Notes: generated from the letters alone by a model not told the origin. DNA of 44,386 nt from Flavobacteriaceae bacterium (GCA_021648265.1 JAKITD010000015.1:1-44386), one strand, 5' to 3'. Shown: positions 17,270-26,566, numbered from the stretch's first letter. Made by a program: numbers and translations.

Positions 17270-17473
17270 ATGGGAATCTTTATTATAACTATCGGATTAT
17301 TACTTTTTGCTTTTGCGGGCATTGCAATAAAAATTTGGGCTAAAAAAGATGGGGAATTTGGTGGTACTTGTGCTAGTCAAAATCCATTTTTAAATAAAGA
17401 AGGTGCTACTTGTGGCTACTGTGGAAAAACTCCTGACCAGTTTGACACATGTAGTAATGAAGAAGATAAATAA
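17270..17473 (+). CDS. Small Cys-rich single-pass membrane protein
   Basis: A 67-aa protein with one N-terminal transmembrane helix (IFIITIGLLLFAFAGIAIKIW) and a short soluble tail with four Cys. Cys residues lie in GTCASQN, ATCGYCGK and DTCSN, a CxxC plus two flanking Cys that could bind a metal ion or an Fe-S centre. Similar short proteins are annotated only as membrane or secreted protein in Flavobacteriaceae; I know no function. It lies 2 bp before the glycosyltransferase gene and is co-transcribed with it. Confidence 0.8.
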   Translation: MGIFIITIGLLLFAFAGIAIKIWAKKDGEFGGTCASQNPFLNKEGATCGYCGKTPDQFDTCSNEEDK

Positions 17474-17475
17474 AA

Positions 17476-18579
17476 ATGTGTCTTATGGTATTGCTTTACA
17501 TTTTTGCTTTTGTAGTACTTATTAATTGTTTTTATTTTTTATTGTTCTCAAAATTTTCTTTTGCCTCTTCAATTAATATAGTAGAAAACAAAACCTACCC
17601 TGTTTCGTTAATAGTTTGCGCTAAAAACGAATCGGAAAATTTAAAAAAAAACATTCCTTTTTGGCTTGAACAGGAATACTCCAACTTTGAAATTATTTTA
17701 ATTAATGACGCGTCTTATGATGATTCATTAGAAGTTATGGAATCTTTCGCCGAAATAAACACAAACATCAAAATTGTAGATGTAGAAAATAATGAAGCTT
17801 TTTGGGGTTCAAAAAAATACGCACTTACTTTAGGAATTAAAAAGGCAAGCCATCAACGTTTAATTTTTACTGATGCCGATTGTAAGCCAGCTTCAAAAAA
17901 ATGGTTGCAAGAAATGGCAAATCATTTTTCTAAAGAAAAACAAATAGTTTTGGGTTTTGGAACTTATAATAAACTCTCGGGGCTTTTAAATAAACTCATT
18001 CGGTTTGAAACTTTTATGACCGCGGTTCAGTATTTTTCGTATGCAAAAAATGGGATGCCTTATATGGGAGTTGGCAGAAATTTAGCTTATACAAACAACG
18101 TTTTTTTTGACAACAGCGGTTTTATGTCGCATATGGATATTAAATCTGGCGATGATGATTTATTTATAAATGAAGTTGCAAACAATGTAAACACAACCAT
18201 TTGTTTTTCAAAAGAATCTTTTACAATATCAGAACCAAAAAAAACTTGGAAAGAATGGATACATCAAAAAAGAAGACATATTAGTACCGCAAAACATTAC
18301 AAACAAAAACATAAGTTTTTACTAGGACTATACTATGTTTCTAACCTTTTATTCTGGCTATTAGCAATTGTTACTTTGGTTTTTTTAGATTGGAAAATAC
18401 CATTGGCAATCATTATTTTCCGTATTATTTTTCAATTTATTATTTTAAGAAAAGCAGCAATTAAATTAGAGGTTAAAGACCTGCTTATTTGGCTCCCATT
18501 TTTAGAACTGTTTTTGATATTGTTTCAATTTAGTATCTTTATTTCCAATAGCTCATCAAAATCTACTTCGTGGAAATAA
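17476..18579 (+). CDS. Glycosyltransferase family 2, membrane-bound
   Basis: A 367-aa GT-A-fold enzyme. An N-terminal membrane helix (residues 3-24) is followed by the GT2 core. That core shows SLIVCAKNESENLKKNIPFWLEQ (nucleotide-sugar site), LINDASYDDS, LIFTDADCKPAS with the metal-binding DxD-type TDAD, GDDDLFINE, and QKRRH where processive and related GT2 enzymes have QxxRW. Two to three C-terminal membrane helices follow (about 285-355). The sugar donor and acceptor are unknown; a cell-envelope glycan or glycolipid is likely. Its 3' end overlaps the sigma-factor start by 10 bp. Confidence 0.92.
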   Translation: MCLMVLLYIFAFVVLINCFYFLLFSKFSFASSINIVENKTYPVSLIVCAKNESENLKKNIPFWLEQEYSNFEIILINDASYDDSLEVMESFAEINTNIKIVDVENNEAFWGSKKYALTLGIKKASHQRLIFTDADCKPASKKWLQEMANHFSKEKQIVLGFGTYNKLSGLLNKLIRFETFMTAVQYFSYAKNGMPYMGVGRNLAYTNNVFFDNSGFMSHMDIKSGDDDLFINEVANNVNTTICFSKESFTISEPKKTWKEWIHQKRRHISTAKHYKQKHKFLLGLYYVSNLLFWLLAIVTLVFLDWKIPLAIIIFRIIFQFIILRKAAIKLEVKDLLIWLPFLELFLILFQFSIFISNSSSKSTSWK

Positions 18580-19142
18580 CCAAAAAAGAAATAACCCTTC
18601 AAATTAAAAATGCAAAAGAAGGCTCACAAACTGCATTTAATATACTACTAGATTTTTACTGGAGTGACGTTTATCGTTTTCTATTAAAGCGAATTAAAAA
18701 CGAATATGAAGCCGAAGATATTACTATTGAAACGTTCTCAAAGGCATTCGATAAAATTAAAATTTTTAATGAAGATTACGAATTTGGAACTTGGTTAATT
18801 ACCATCTCAAAAAATATACAAATTGATAAAAGCAGAAAAAAAAATGCTTCCATTCATTCACAATCTTCTGATGCTTCTGATGAGCAAGTAAGAAGAATTC
18901 CAGATGACGCACCAACTCCTGAAGACAAATTAATTACCAAGCAAAATCTTGCCGAATTATTAAATTTTATCAAGCAATTAAAACCTCATTATCAAGATGT
19001 AATTAATCTTCGTTATTTTCAAGAAATGAGTTATTTAGAAATTTCGGAAGAGCTAAATGAACCTTTAAATAATGTAAAAATTAGGTTGTTAAGAGCACGT
19101 AAATTATTAGCCGAAATTATAACACAAAACCATCGTAATTGA
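18570..19142 (+). CDS. ECF-type RNA polymerase sigma factor
   Basis: A 190-aa sigma-70 family factor with only regions 2 and 4. Region 2 holds YRFLLKRIKNEYEAEDITIETFSKAFDKI and FGTWLITISKNIQIDKSRK (the -10 recognition helix). Region 4 holds LKPHYQDVINLRYFQEMSYLEISEELNEPLNNVKIRLLRARKLL in pieces, a helix-turn-helix. The start is a GTG inside the end of the glycosyltransferase gene. No anti-sigma factor gene follows; the next gene is lipA with its own promoter-like box. Regulation may therefore be by transcription, or the anti-sigma factor lies elsewhere. Confidence 0.93.
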   Translation: MEITKKEITLQIKNAKEGSQTAFNILLDFYWSDVYRFLLKRIKNEYEAEDITIETFSKAFDKIKIFNEDYEFGTWLITISKNIQIDKSRKKNASIHSQSSDASDEQVRRIPDDAPTPEDKLITKQNLAELLNFIKQLKPHYQDVINLRYFQEMSYLEISEELNEPLNNVKIRLLRARKLLAEIITQNHRN

Positions 19143-19179
19143 TTTGATAAATCACTCTTTTCTTTATATGGAATCTTTG

Positions 19180-19187
19180 TATCTTTG
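19180..19187 (+). promoter_or_regulatory. Candidate -7 element for lipA
   Basis: TATCTTTG is an exact TAnnTTTG match, 9 nt before the chosen lipA ATG. It supports the ATG at 19197 over the TTG at 19185, which lies inside the box. Confidence 0.45.
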
Positions 19188-19196
19188 ACCCCAATT

Positions 19197-20069
19197 ATGA
19201 ACATAGAAACTACTACAAAAAAACAATATACACCCAAACCAAAATGGCTTCGGGTAAAGCTTCCAACTGGAAAAAAATATACCGATTTAAGAAACCTGGT
19301 AGATAAATACCAACTCAACACCATTTGTACATCAGGCAGTTGTCCAAATATGGGAGAATGTTGGACAGAAGGTACTGCAACTTTCATGATTTTAGGAAAT
19401 ATTTGCACCCGTTCTTGTGGGTTTTGTGGTGTAAAAACTGGACGACCAGATACCGTAGATTGGGACGAACCTGAAAAAGTTGCACGATCTATTAAACTTA
19501 TGAAAATTAAACATGCCGTGATCACATCGGTAGATCGTGACGATTTAAAAGATATGGGTTCTATACTTTGGGCGGAAACAGTTAAGTCGATTAGACGAAT
19601 GAATCCAGACATAACAATGGAAACTTTAATTCCAGATTTTCAAGGAAACACGACCAATATAGATCGAATTTTAGCGGTGAAACCTGAAATTATTTCTCAT
19701 AACATGGAAACGGTAAAACGGTTGTCAAGAGAAGTACGAATTCAAGCAAAATACGAAAGAAGTCTAGAGGTTTTAAACTACCTGAAACAACAAGGCGCTC
19801 CTCGAACCAAAAGCGGAATTATGCTTGGTTTGGGAGAAACTGAAGACGAAGTATTGCAAACCATGAAGGATTTACGAAACGTTGGATTGGATATTATTAC
19901 TATAGGTCAATATTTACAGCCTTCTAAAAAACACTTATCCGTAAAGGAATTTATTACTCCAGAACAATTTAAAAAATACGAAACCATTGGATTGGAAATG
20001 GGCTTCCGCCACGTAGAAAGCGGCGCATTAGTCCGTTCCTCTTACAAAGCTCAAAAACATCTTACCTAG
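19197..20069 (+). CDS. lipA: Lipoyl synthase
   Basis: A 290-aa radical SAM enzyme inserting two sulfur atoms into octanoyl chains on lipoyl-dependent enzymes. Both Fe-S clusters are evident. The auxiliary cluster Cys are in [12 protein letters not shown] and the SAM cluster is CTRSCGFC (CxxxCxxC). The C-terminal RSSYKA motif, whose Ser ligates the auxiliary cluster, is present in [13 protein letters not shown]. The start at ATG 19197 ([10 protein letters not shown]) is preferred because the upstream TTG falls in the promoter-like box. Transcribed alone; the following 108 bp hold a small palindrome before gap. Confidence 0.97.
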   Translation: MNIETTTKKQYTPKPKWLRVKLPTGKKYTDLRNLVDKYQLNTICTSGSCPNMGECWTEGTATFMILGNICTRSCGFCGVKTGRPDTVDWDEPEKVARSIKLMKIKHAVITSVDRDDLKDMGSILWAETVKSIRRMNPDITMETLIPDFQGNTTNIDRILAVKPEIISHNMETVKRLSREVRIQAKYERSLEVLNYLKQQGAPRTKSGIMLGLGETEDEVLQTMKDLRNVGLDIITIGQYLQPSKKHLSVKEFITPEQFKKYETIGLEMGFRHVESGALVRSSYKAQKHLT

Positions 20070-20120
20070 TTTTTGATTATGAAACGAGCAAGTTAAAAAG
20101 CCTATCACCCAAGGGAATGA

Positions 20121-20138
20121 CTCCCGACGCTTCGGGAG
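20121..20138. repeat. Small palindrome shared with the CRISPR repeats
   Basis: CTCCCGACGCTTCGGGAG has 7-bp perfect arms and a 4-nt loop. It differs from the palindrome inside CRISPR repeats R1-R4 (TCCCGATGCTTCGGGA plus a following G) by one base over 17 shared bases. It lies between lipA and gap, 39 bp before the gap ATG. It lacks a T-run, so it is a poor intrinsic terminator. Confidence 0.75.
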
Positions 20139-20177
20139 CGAACAGCATGTGACCGATTCAACAAATATTATAGACAC

Positions 20178-21176
20178 ATGAAAAACAATATTCAAATAGG
20201 TATAAATGGTTTTGGAAGGATAGGAAGAACACTTTTTAGGCTTTTACGAAACCATCCTTCTATTAAAGTTGTTGCTATCAATGACCTTTCGGATGCTAAA
20301 ACAATGAGTCATTTATTAAAATATGACAGTATTCACGGTGTTTTAAAAGAAGAAATTAGTTTTTCAGAAAGCGAAATAATTGTTTCAGGAGAAAAAATAA
20401 CATTCACTTCAGAAAAAGATATTGAGCAATTAAATTGGGGAAAACTTGATTTTGTAATTGAATGTTCTGGAAAGTTTAAAACAAAAATTCAATTAGAAAA
20501 TCACTTAAAAAATGGTGCTAAAAAAGTAATTTTATCGGTTCCTCCAGCCGATGATTCTATAAAAATGGTAGTATTTGGCGTAAATGATTCTATAATAAAT
20601 TCGGAAGACACAATTATTTCAAGTGCTTCATGTACTACTAATAATGCTGCACCAATGCTTCAAATCATCAACAATCTTTGCGGAATTGAACAAGCCTACA
20701 TAACGACAGTACACTCCTACACAACCGACCAAAGTTTACACGATCAACCCCATCGTGATTTACGGAGAGCGAGGGCTGCAAGTCAATCAATAATCCCTAC
20801 AACAACGGGAGCTGCCAAGGCATTGACTAAAATATTTCCTGACTTGGAAAATGTAATTGGAGGTTGCGGTATTAGAGTACCTGTACCCAATGGTTCACTT
20901 ACCGATATTACCATAAATGCAAAAAGAGAAGTAAGTATTTCTGAAATAAATAAAGCCTTCAAAAAAGCGTCAGAAAATCAATTTAAGAATATACTTCAAT
21001 ACACCGAAGACCCAATAGTCTCGGTTGATATTAACGGAAACACTAACTCCTGTGTTTTCGATGCAGGAATGACTTCTGCCATCGGTAAAATGATAAAAAT
21101 TATTGGTTGGTATGATAACGAAGTTGGATATTCGTCAAGAATTATAGATTTAATTCAACTAATAACGAAGAAATAA
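20178..21176 (+). CDS. gap: Type I glyceraldehyde-3-phosphate dehydrogenase
   Basis: A 332-aa NAD(P)-dependent glycolytic/gluconeogenic enzyme. The Rossmann motif GINGFGRIGRTLFRLL is at residues 8-23, and the catalytic Cys152 is in SSASCTTNNAAP. TVHSYTTDQSLHD holds the catalytic His, and RRARAASQSIIPTTTGAAKA and the C-terminal WYDNEVGYSSR are standard. The coenzyme segment after the second strand reads INDLSD, with Asp at the position that usually selects NAD. It is slightly diverged from the usual glycolytic GapA, so it may be a second paralogue; the window alone cannot settle that. Confidence 0.96.
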   Translation: MKNNIQIGINGFGRIGRTLFRLLRNHPSIKVVAINDLSDAKTMSHLLKYDSIHGVLKEEISFSESEIIVSGEKITFTSEKDIEQLNWGKLDFVIECSGKFKTKIQLENHLKNGAKKVILSVPPADDSIKMVVFGVNDSIINSEDTIISSASCTTNNAAPMLQIINNLCGIEQAYITTVHSYTTDQSLHDQPHRDLRRARAASQSIIPTTTGAAKALTKIFPDLENVIGGCGIRVPVPNGSLTDITINAKREVSISEINKAFKKASENQFKNILQYTEDPIVSVDINGNTNSCVFDAGMTSAIGKMIKIIGWYDNEVGYSSRIIDLIQLITKK

Positions 21177-21195
21177 GTATATTTAGCCTTTAAGA

Positions 21196-23445
21196 ATGAC
21201 TTCTTTTTTAAATAAAAATATCACATTATCTGCCGTTTTTGTATGGTTCTTTTTTTTGCTTCAAATTCAAGCACAAGAGAATATACAAGATACATTGTCG
21301 TTAGTAAAATCTCATCAAAAAGAAGCAAATAAAGCCATTCTTTCTCAAGATTTTTCAAAAGCAATTAACTACCTAAATAAGGCTTGCGATCTTGTAACAC
21401 CAACAAATAACATTCTTTTAAAAGCAAGTGTGAATATTAGTTTTGCAAAATTTCATTATAACTTGCATAATTATAATAAAGCATCTTCCTTAATTATTAA
21501 AGCCATCGCTCAATTAAAAGATACTGACGATAAACTTCAACAGGCCAATGCAGCACTTTTATATGGTCAAATATTAACACAACTTGAAAAATTTAAAAAT
21601 GCTGAAAAACAATTAAAAATTGCTGATTCTTATTTTACTGAATTAAAAAATGATACAAATCAAGCCTTAACACTAGTAGCAATAGGAAAATTAGAATTAA
21701 AAAGAGGAAACCCTAAAGTTGCAATCAACTATTTTGAAGCAAGTTTGCCTATTTTAATTTCAAATAAATTAAAGCATAATGAAGCAGAAGTTTATGTTTT
21801 TGAAGCAGAAGCACTACTCCAATTACAAGATACAGAAAATAACAAAAACTTATTTCAAGCAAAAGAAATTTTAGCAAAAGCAATTACAATAATTGAAACT
21901 AATAAGTTTAACGAATTAAAAATAGATAGTTTTCGAATTTCATCTTTAATTGCTATTAGAGAAAACAATCCTAACCTAGCATCAAGATTTTTAATTTCTT
22001 ATACTCATAAGAAAGATTCGATGTACAGTTCCTACCTCAACATCATATCTTCCAATATAGAACGAAATACAAACATTGGCGATTTAAATGAAATTATCGC
22101 GTCGCAGCAAGACGACATAGAGAAAAAACAGAAATCTATTGATTTTGGCAGAATGACAACAGGCTTGAGTATTGCCTTGATAATTATACTCTCATTACTA
22201 GCACTTTCGTTATTTAAAAACAATAATTTACGAGCAAAAGCAAACAATCTATTAAAAGATAAAAATATAGAGCTAACACTTGCAAAAGAAAAAGCCGAAA
22301 GAGCATCGTTAGCAAAAGCTCAATTTTTATCAACCATTACACACGAGCTTAGGACACCGCTTTATGCAGTAACAGGACTTACGCATTTGTTATTAGAAGA
22401 AGACCCTAAACCCAATCAAAAAGAACATCTTAATTCATTGAAATTTTCTGGTGAATATCTACTATCTCTAATAAATAACATTTTAGATTTAAATAAATTA
22501 GAAGCCAATAAAGTTGAAGTTGAAAAAACTACTTTTAGCCTTAAAAAGAGAATTAACGATGTGCTAATTGCTTTAAAGAAAACTGCCGAAGATCGTAAAA
22601 ACACATTAACATTCGAGTACGACGAAAGTATTCCAGAAAAGCTAATTGGTGACCCTTTAAAATTATCGCAAGTATTAATTAATTTAATTGGAAACTCAGT
22701 TAAATTTACACAGAATGGAGATGTAACTATTCGTGTTCAGAAAAACAATAGCTCGAAGGACCGTGTAAATTTACGCATAGAAATTGAAGATACTGGAGTT
22801 GGAATATCTAAGAAAAAACAAAAAAGTATTTTTGAAACATTTAATCAAGGATCCCTTCAAATAAACAGGAAATTTGGTGGTTCAGGGCTAGGACTGTCTA
22901 TTGTTAAAAATTTACTAGAATTAATGAATAGTAAAATCAATTTAGAAAGCACCCTAGGTCAAGGCTCTAAATTTTGGTTTGATATTTCATTTAACATTTC
23001 TGAAAGCTTGCAGGATGTGTCTAATTTAAATAATGAGACCTACAATATTGATTATAAAGCATTAGAAAATGTTTCGATTTTAGTGGTTGAAGACAATAAA
23101 ATCAACCAAATGATTACCAAGAAAATTCTCGAAAAAAATAAATTTATTTGTAAAGTTGCAGACAACGGAATGGATGCTATAAAAATGGTTCACGAAAACG
23201 ATTTTGAAGTCATTTTAATGGACATTCATATGCCAGGAATTAGCGGTATTGAAACAACACAACGTATTAGAGAGTTCAACAAAGAACTTCCAATTATAGC
23301 ATTAACGGCAGTTACAATTGATGAGAATTTAGACGAGTTTTACAAGGCTGGGTTTAACGAAATTATCCCAAAACCATTTAAACCTGAAGACTTTTTCGAG
23401 AAAATTTATCGCACTCTTGAAGCTAGTAAAACCTCTGCTAGTTAG
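21196..23445 (+). CDS. TPR-containing hybrid histidine kinase / response regulator
   Basis: A 749-aa membrane sensor kinase. A signal peptide (about 1-26) is followed by a periplasmic array of TPR-like helices (about 35-290) and one membrane helix (about 320-340). A short coiled coil then leads to HisKA with FLSTITHELRTPL (His near 383). HATPase_c follows with N box LINLIGNSVKFT and G boxes DTGVGIS and GGSGLGLSIV. A C-terminal receiver carries the phospho-acceptor Asp in ILMDIHMPGISG (near 675) and the switch Lys in IPKPFKP. There is no DNA-binding output domain, so the signal must pass to a partner. The signal sensed is unknown. It overlaps the convergent lpxK by 4 bp. Confidence 0.94.
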   Translation: MTSFLNKNITLSAVFVWFFFLLQIQAQENIQDTLSLVKSHQKEANKAILSQDFSKAINYLNKACDLVTPTNNILLKASVNISFAKFHYNLHNYNKASSLIIKAIAQLKDTDDKLQQANAALLYGQILTQLEKFKNAEKQLKIADSYFTELKNDTNQALTLVAIGKLELKRGNPKVAINYFEASLPILISNKLKHNEAEVYVFEAEALLQLQDTENNKNLFQAKEILAKAITIIETNKFNELKIDSFRISSLIAIRENNPNLASRFLISYTHKKDSMYSSYLNIISSNIERNTNIGDLNEIIASQQDDIEKKQKSIDFGRMTTGLSIALIIILSLLALSLFKNNNLRAKANNLLKDKNIELTLAKEKAERASLAKAQFLSTITHELRTPLYAVTGLTHLLLEEDPKPNQKEHLNSLKFSGEYLLSLINNILDLNKLEANKVEVEKTTFSLKKRINDVLIALKKTAEDRKNTLTFEYDESIPEKLIGDPLKLSQVLINLIGNSVKFTQNGDVTIRVQKNNSSKDRVNLRIEIEDTGVGISKKKQKSIFETFNQGSLQINRKFGGSGLGLSIVKNLLELMNSKINLESTLGQGSKFWFDISFNISESLQDVSNLNNETYNIDYKALENVSILVVEDNKINQMITKKILEKNKFICKVADNGMDAIKMVHENDFEVILMDIHMPGISGIETTQRIREFNKELPIIALTAVTIDENLDEFYKAGFNEIIPKPFKPEDFFEKIYRTLEASKTSAS

Positions 23446-24452
23446 CTATTAAATTTTTCAATTTCTTCAACAACAAAATCTTTAAAAAACCTTTCTTGTT
23501 TTTTTAAAATAATCGTTTTAATAGGAAGGTAATAAATTGCAAACTTCTCTAATTTTGGCTGTAATCTTACAAAGTCTTTTTCGGTAGTTAGTATAATTTC
23601 TTTCTCTTTTAAATCATCAATTTCTGAAGTAGTAAAATGGTGATGATCAGCATATTTTTTATGATCGAATTTAAAATTATTTTCTTTTAAAAAATCAACC
23701 AATAATTTTGGATTTGCAATTCCTGTAACCAGTGTGAATTTTTTTTCTAACAAATATTTTATCGGAAGTTTTTCAGAAATTCCAATAATATTTTCGGCAT
23801 AACCAATCTTTGAAAAATATATTTTCTGATGTGGTTTCAATTTCATTTCAAACTGAATTTCTTGTAGTCTAGCATACGATACTTTTTCTGGACACTTCGT
23901 TACTACAATAACATCTGCACGTCTTGCTCCAGCTTTAGATTCTCGTAAATTTCCGGCAGGAAGTACAAGGTCCTTATAAAATAAATCGCTAAAAGTGGTC
24001 AATAAAATATTTAAAGAAGCTTTTACTTTTCTGTGCTGAAAAGCATCGTCCAACAAAATAACATCTGCTTTTATTTTCAGTTTTTCAATTCCTTCTTGCC
24101 TATTTGCACAAACAGCCACTCTAATATTTGGAAATTTTTTTTTAAACTGAAGTGGCTCGTCTCCTACCTCTTCAACGGTACTATTTGTAAAAACTTCTTT
24201 AAATCCCCTAGTCTTTCTTTTATAGCCTCTGCTTAAAACAGCCACTTGATATTCTTCTCTTAAAAACCCGATTAAAAACTCAATCATAGGCGATTTTCCT
24301 GTTCCTCCTGTCGATAGGTTTCCGACACAAATTATTGGTTTGTTGTATGATTTGCTTTCAAACCAGTCCAAATCAAAAAACAAATTACGCAAAGCAAGTA
24401 CACTTCCGTATATCCAAGAAAAGGGTAATAATAATTTCCGAAGAAGTTTCAT
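23442..24452 (-). CDS. lpxK: Tetraacyldisaccharide 4'-kinase
   Basis: A 336-aa membrane-associated kinase that phosphorylates the lipid A precursor at the 4' position. The start is the ATG giving MKLLRKLLLPFSWIYG; a longer reading to 24491 adds 13 unlikely residues. The P-loop is in VGNLSTGGTGKSP (about 45-57), followed by VAVLSRGYKRKTRGF and GDEPLQFKKKFP. LLDDAFQHRKV is the catalytic Asp/His region, and LPAGNLRES and ILTTEKDFVRL are further family signatures. It indicates an LPS-type lipid A outer membrane. Monocistronic here. Confidence 0.97.
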   Translation of the reverse strand: MKLLRKLLLPFSWIYGSVLALRNLFFDLDWFESKSYNKPIICVGNLSTGGTGKSPMIEFLIGFLREEYQVAVLSRGYKRKTRGFKEVFTNSTVEEVGDEPLQFKKKFPNIRVAVCANRQEGIEKLKIKADVILLDDAFQHRKVKASLNILLTTFSDLFYKDLVLPAGNLRESKAGARRADVIVVTKCPEKVSYARLQEIQFEMKLKPHQKIYFSKIGYAENIIGISEKLPIKYLLEKKFTLVTGIANPKLLVDFLKENNFKFDHKKYADHHHFTTSEIDDLKEKEIILTTEKDFVRLQPKLEKFAIYYLPIKTIILKKQERFFKDFVVEEIEKFNS

Positions 24453-24633
24453 AAGGCGAAAATACAACTTCCCATTAAAAGAGAAACTCAAATTATATTT
24501 CTTGTGTCTTTAATATTTATCATATCTTTTATAAGGTTCACCTATAATAGTCATTACTATATATGGCAATGTTTTTTTTAGTCTTGGATGTTTCAAAAAA
24601 GGAATACATTATATTTACCCTAAATTATTTTTT

Positions 24634-25728
24634 ATGAAAATTAAAGAAGTCATTCATCTTTTAGAGAATTTAGCGCCCCTCGCCTACTCCGAAGATTTTG
24701 ATAATACGGGCTTGCTGGTTGGAAATTACAACACAGATGTTTCAGGAATCTTAGTTACTTTAGACACTTTAGAAGACGTTGTAGATGAAGCAATAGCAAA
24801 CAATTGTAATTTAATTGTGAGTTTTCATCCCATCATTTTTTCAGGATTAAAAAAACTAACTGGAAAAAATTATGTGGAACGTGTGGTCATTAAAGCCATT
24901 CAAAATAACATTGCAATTTTCTCAATGCACACTGCCTTAGACAATTCTTGGAATGGAGTAAATGCAATGATTTGCGAAAAATTAGGGTTGATTAATAGAA
25001 AGATCTTAATTCCGAAGAAAGAAACCATTAAAAAGCTAACAACTTATGTTCCTACTGAGAATGCAGAAAAAGTTAGAAATGCCTTATTTAAAGCAGGAGC
25101 TGGAAACATAGGAAACTATAGTAATTGTAGTTTTAACACGGAAGGAAAAGGTAGCTTTAAAGGAGGTCAAAATTCCAAACCTGCCATCGGAAAAATTGGT
25201 GAACTCCATTTTGAAAACGAAACACAAATTAGCGTAACCTTCCATAAACATACAGAATCATCAATACTTCAAGCTATGTTTAAATCTCACCCTTATGAAG
25301 AAGTTGCATATGAAATCAATACTTTAGAAAATACCAATCAGCATTTAGGAATGGGAATGATTGCAGAATTAGAAACACCTATTTCTGAAAAAGAATTTTT
25401 AAAATATCTGAAAATCACTATGAAAACAGACTGTGTTCGTCATTCAAAATTATTAAAAAAATCCATTAAAAAAATTGCTGTTTTGGGAGGCAGTGGAAGC
25501 TTTGCAATAAATGCTGCAAAACAAGCTGGAGCAGATGTATTTATTACCGCAGATTGCAAGTACCATGACTTTTTTAATGCAGAAAACGACTTGCTTTTGG
25601 CAGACATTGGTCATTATGAAAGCGAACAATACACAAAAGAGTTATTAGTTGCATTCCTTTCCGAAAAAATTAGTACTTTTGCAGTCGTTTTATCACAAAC
25701 AAACACCAATCCTATTACCTATTTTTAA
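24634..25728 (+). CDS. Nif3-like dinuclear metal center protein
   Basis: A 364-aa member of the NIF3/DUF34 family, which forms hexameric rings with a two-metal site. Metal ligands are expected in VSFHPIIFSGLKKLTG, MHTALDNSWNGVNAM and, near the C-terminus, LLADIGHYESEQ; all three blocks are intact. The central insert (about 125-235, with SHPYEEVAYEI) is the PII/CutA-like domain seen in longer Nif3 proteins. Proposed roles in nucleotide or folate metabolism are unproven. It lies 3 bp before the coiled-coil gene; this pairing is conserved in Bacteroidota. Confidence 0.93.
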   Translation: MKIKEVIHLLENLAPLAYSEDFDNTGLLVGNYNTDVSGILVTLDTLEDVVDEAIANNCNLIVSFHPIIFSGLKKLTGKNYVERVVIKAIQNNIAIFSMHTALDNSWNGVNAMICEKLGLINRKILIPKKETIKKLTTYVPTENAEKVRNALFKAGAGNIGNYSNCSFNTEGKGSFKGGQNSKPAIGKIGELHFENETQISVTFHKHTESSILQAMFKSHPYEEVAYEINTLENTNQHLGMGMIAELETPISEKEFLKYLKITMKTDCVRHSKLLKKSIKKIAVLGGSGSFAINAAKQAGADVFITADCKYHDFFNAENDLLLADIGHYESEQYTKELLVAFLSEKISTFAVVLSQTNTNPITYF

Positions 25729-25731
25729 AAT

Positions 25732-26511
25732 ATGGCAAAAAAAACCGAAATTACTGTAGAAGAAAAATTAAGAGCGTTATTTGATTTACAATTAATTGAT
25801 TCTCGAATAGACAAAATCCGTGACATCCGTGGAGAATTACCTTTAGAGGTTCAAGATCTTGAAGACGAATTAGTGGGTATGAACACACGTCTTGAAAAGT
25901 TAATTGATGGAATTGAAGTTGTTGAAAATGGTATTTCAGACAAGAAAAATCAGATTGAAGAATCTAAAATTCTTATAAAAAAATACGCTAAACAACAGGA
26001 TAATGTTCGAAATAATCGCGAATACGATTCTTTAAGCAAGGAAATGGAATTCCAAGAATTAGAAATGGAATTGAATGAAAAGCATATTAAAGAATTCAAG
26101 ATTCAAATAGAACAAAAGAAAATAATTCTTCAAGAAACGAAAGACCGTTTAACACAACGTGAAGATCATTTAGCTCACAAACAAGGTGAATTAGATGAGA
26201 TTTTAGCAGAAACTGAAAAAGAAGAAAAAGCACTGTTAAAAAAATCTGGAGATTTCGAAAAGAAAATCGAAGAGCGTTTAATCAAAGCATATAAAAGAAT
26301 TAGAACCAATGTAAAAAACGGATTAGCAGTTGTTGCTATTGACCGTGGTGCATCTGGAGGGTCATTCTTTACAATTCCTCCACAAATTCAAATGGAAATT
26401 GCAGGTCGTAAAAAAATTATTACCGATGAGCATAGTGGTCGGATTTTAGTGGATTTAGAACTTGCAACAGAAGAGCAAGCAAAAATGGAAAAAATGTTTA
26501 AAAAATTATAA
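25732..26511 (+). CDS. Coiled-coil protein of the C4-type zinc-ribbon family, cysteines lost
   Basis: A 259-aa protein: a long antiparallel coiled coil (about 10-185, heptads rich in Glu, Lys, Leu) followed by a small C-terminal domain. In many relatives that domain is a C4 zinc ribbon of the form CGGC...CEHCGR. Here the equivalent positions read SGGS and DEHSGR, so all four Cys are replaced and zinc binding by this site is not expected. The flanking residues (IPPQ, KKI, RILVD) are kept, so the fold may persist without metal. Related proteins have been linked to nucleic-acid or ribosome processes, but no function is firm. It follows the Nif3-like gene directly. Confidence 0.88.
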   Translation: MAKKTEITVEEKLRALFDLQLIDSRIDKIRDIRGELPLEVQDLEDELVGMNTRLEKLIDGIEVVENGISDKKNQIEESKILIKKYAKQQDNVRNNREYDSLSKEMEFQELEMELNEKHIKEFKIQIEQKKIILQETKDRLTQREDHLAHKQGELDEILAETEKEEKALLKKSGDFEKKIEERLIKAYKRIRTNVKNGLAVVAIDRGASGGSFFTIPPQIQMEIAGRKKIITDEHSGRILVDLELATEEQAKMEKMFKKL

Positions 26512-26535
26512 TCCATTTTTAAATACAAATTAAGT

Positions 26536-26566
26536 AAAGCCTTCATGTTTTGAAGGCTTTTTTTAT
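26536..26566 (+). terminator. Rho-independent terminator
   Basis: AAAGCCTTCA and TGAAGGCTTT form a perfect 10-bp stem around a 5-nt loop (TGTTT), followed by a T-run. It lies 24 bp after the coiled-coil gene's stop and ends the nif3-like transcription unit. Confidence 0.9.

Noticed and set aside
20070-20177. A riboswitch in front of gap
   Set aside because: Only one short hairpin with a dispersed-repeat sequence is visible; no multi-helix conserved core can be recognised.
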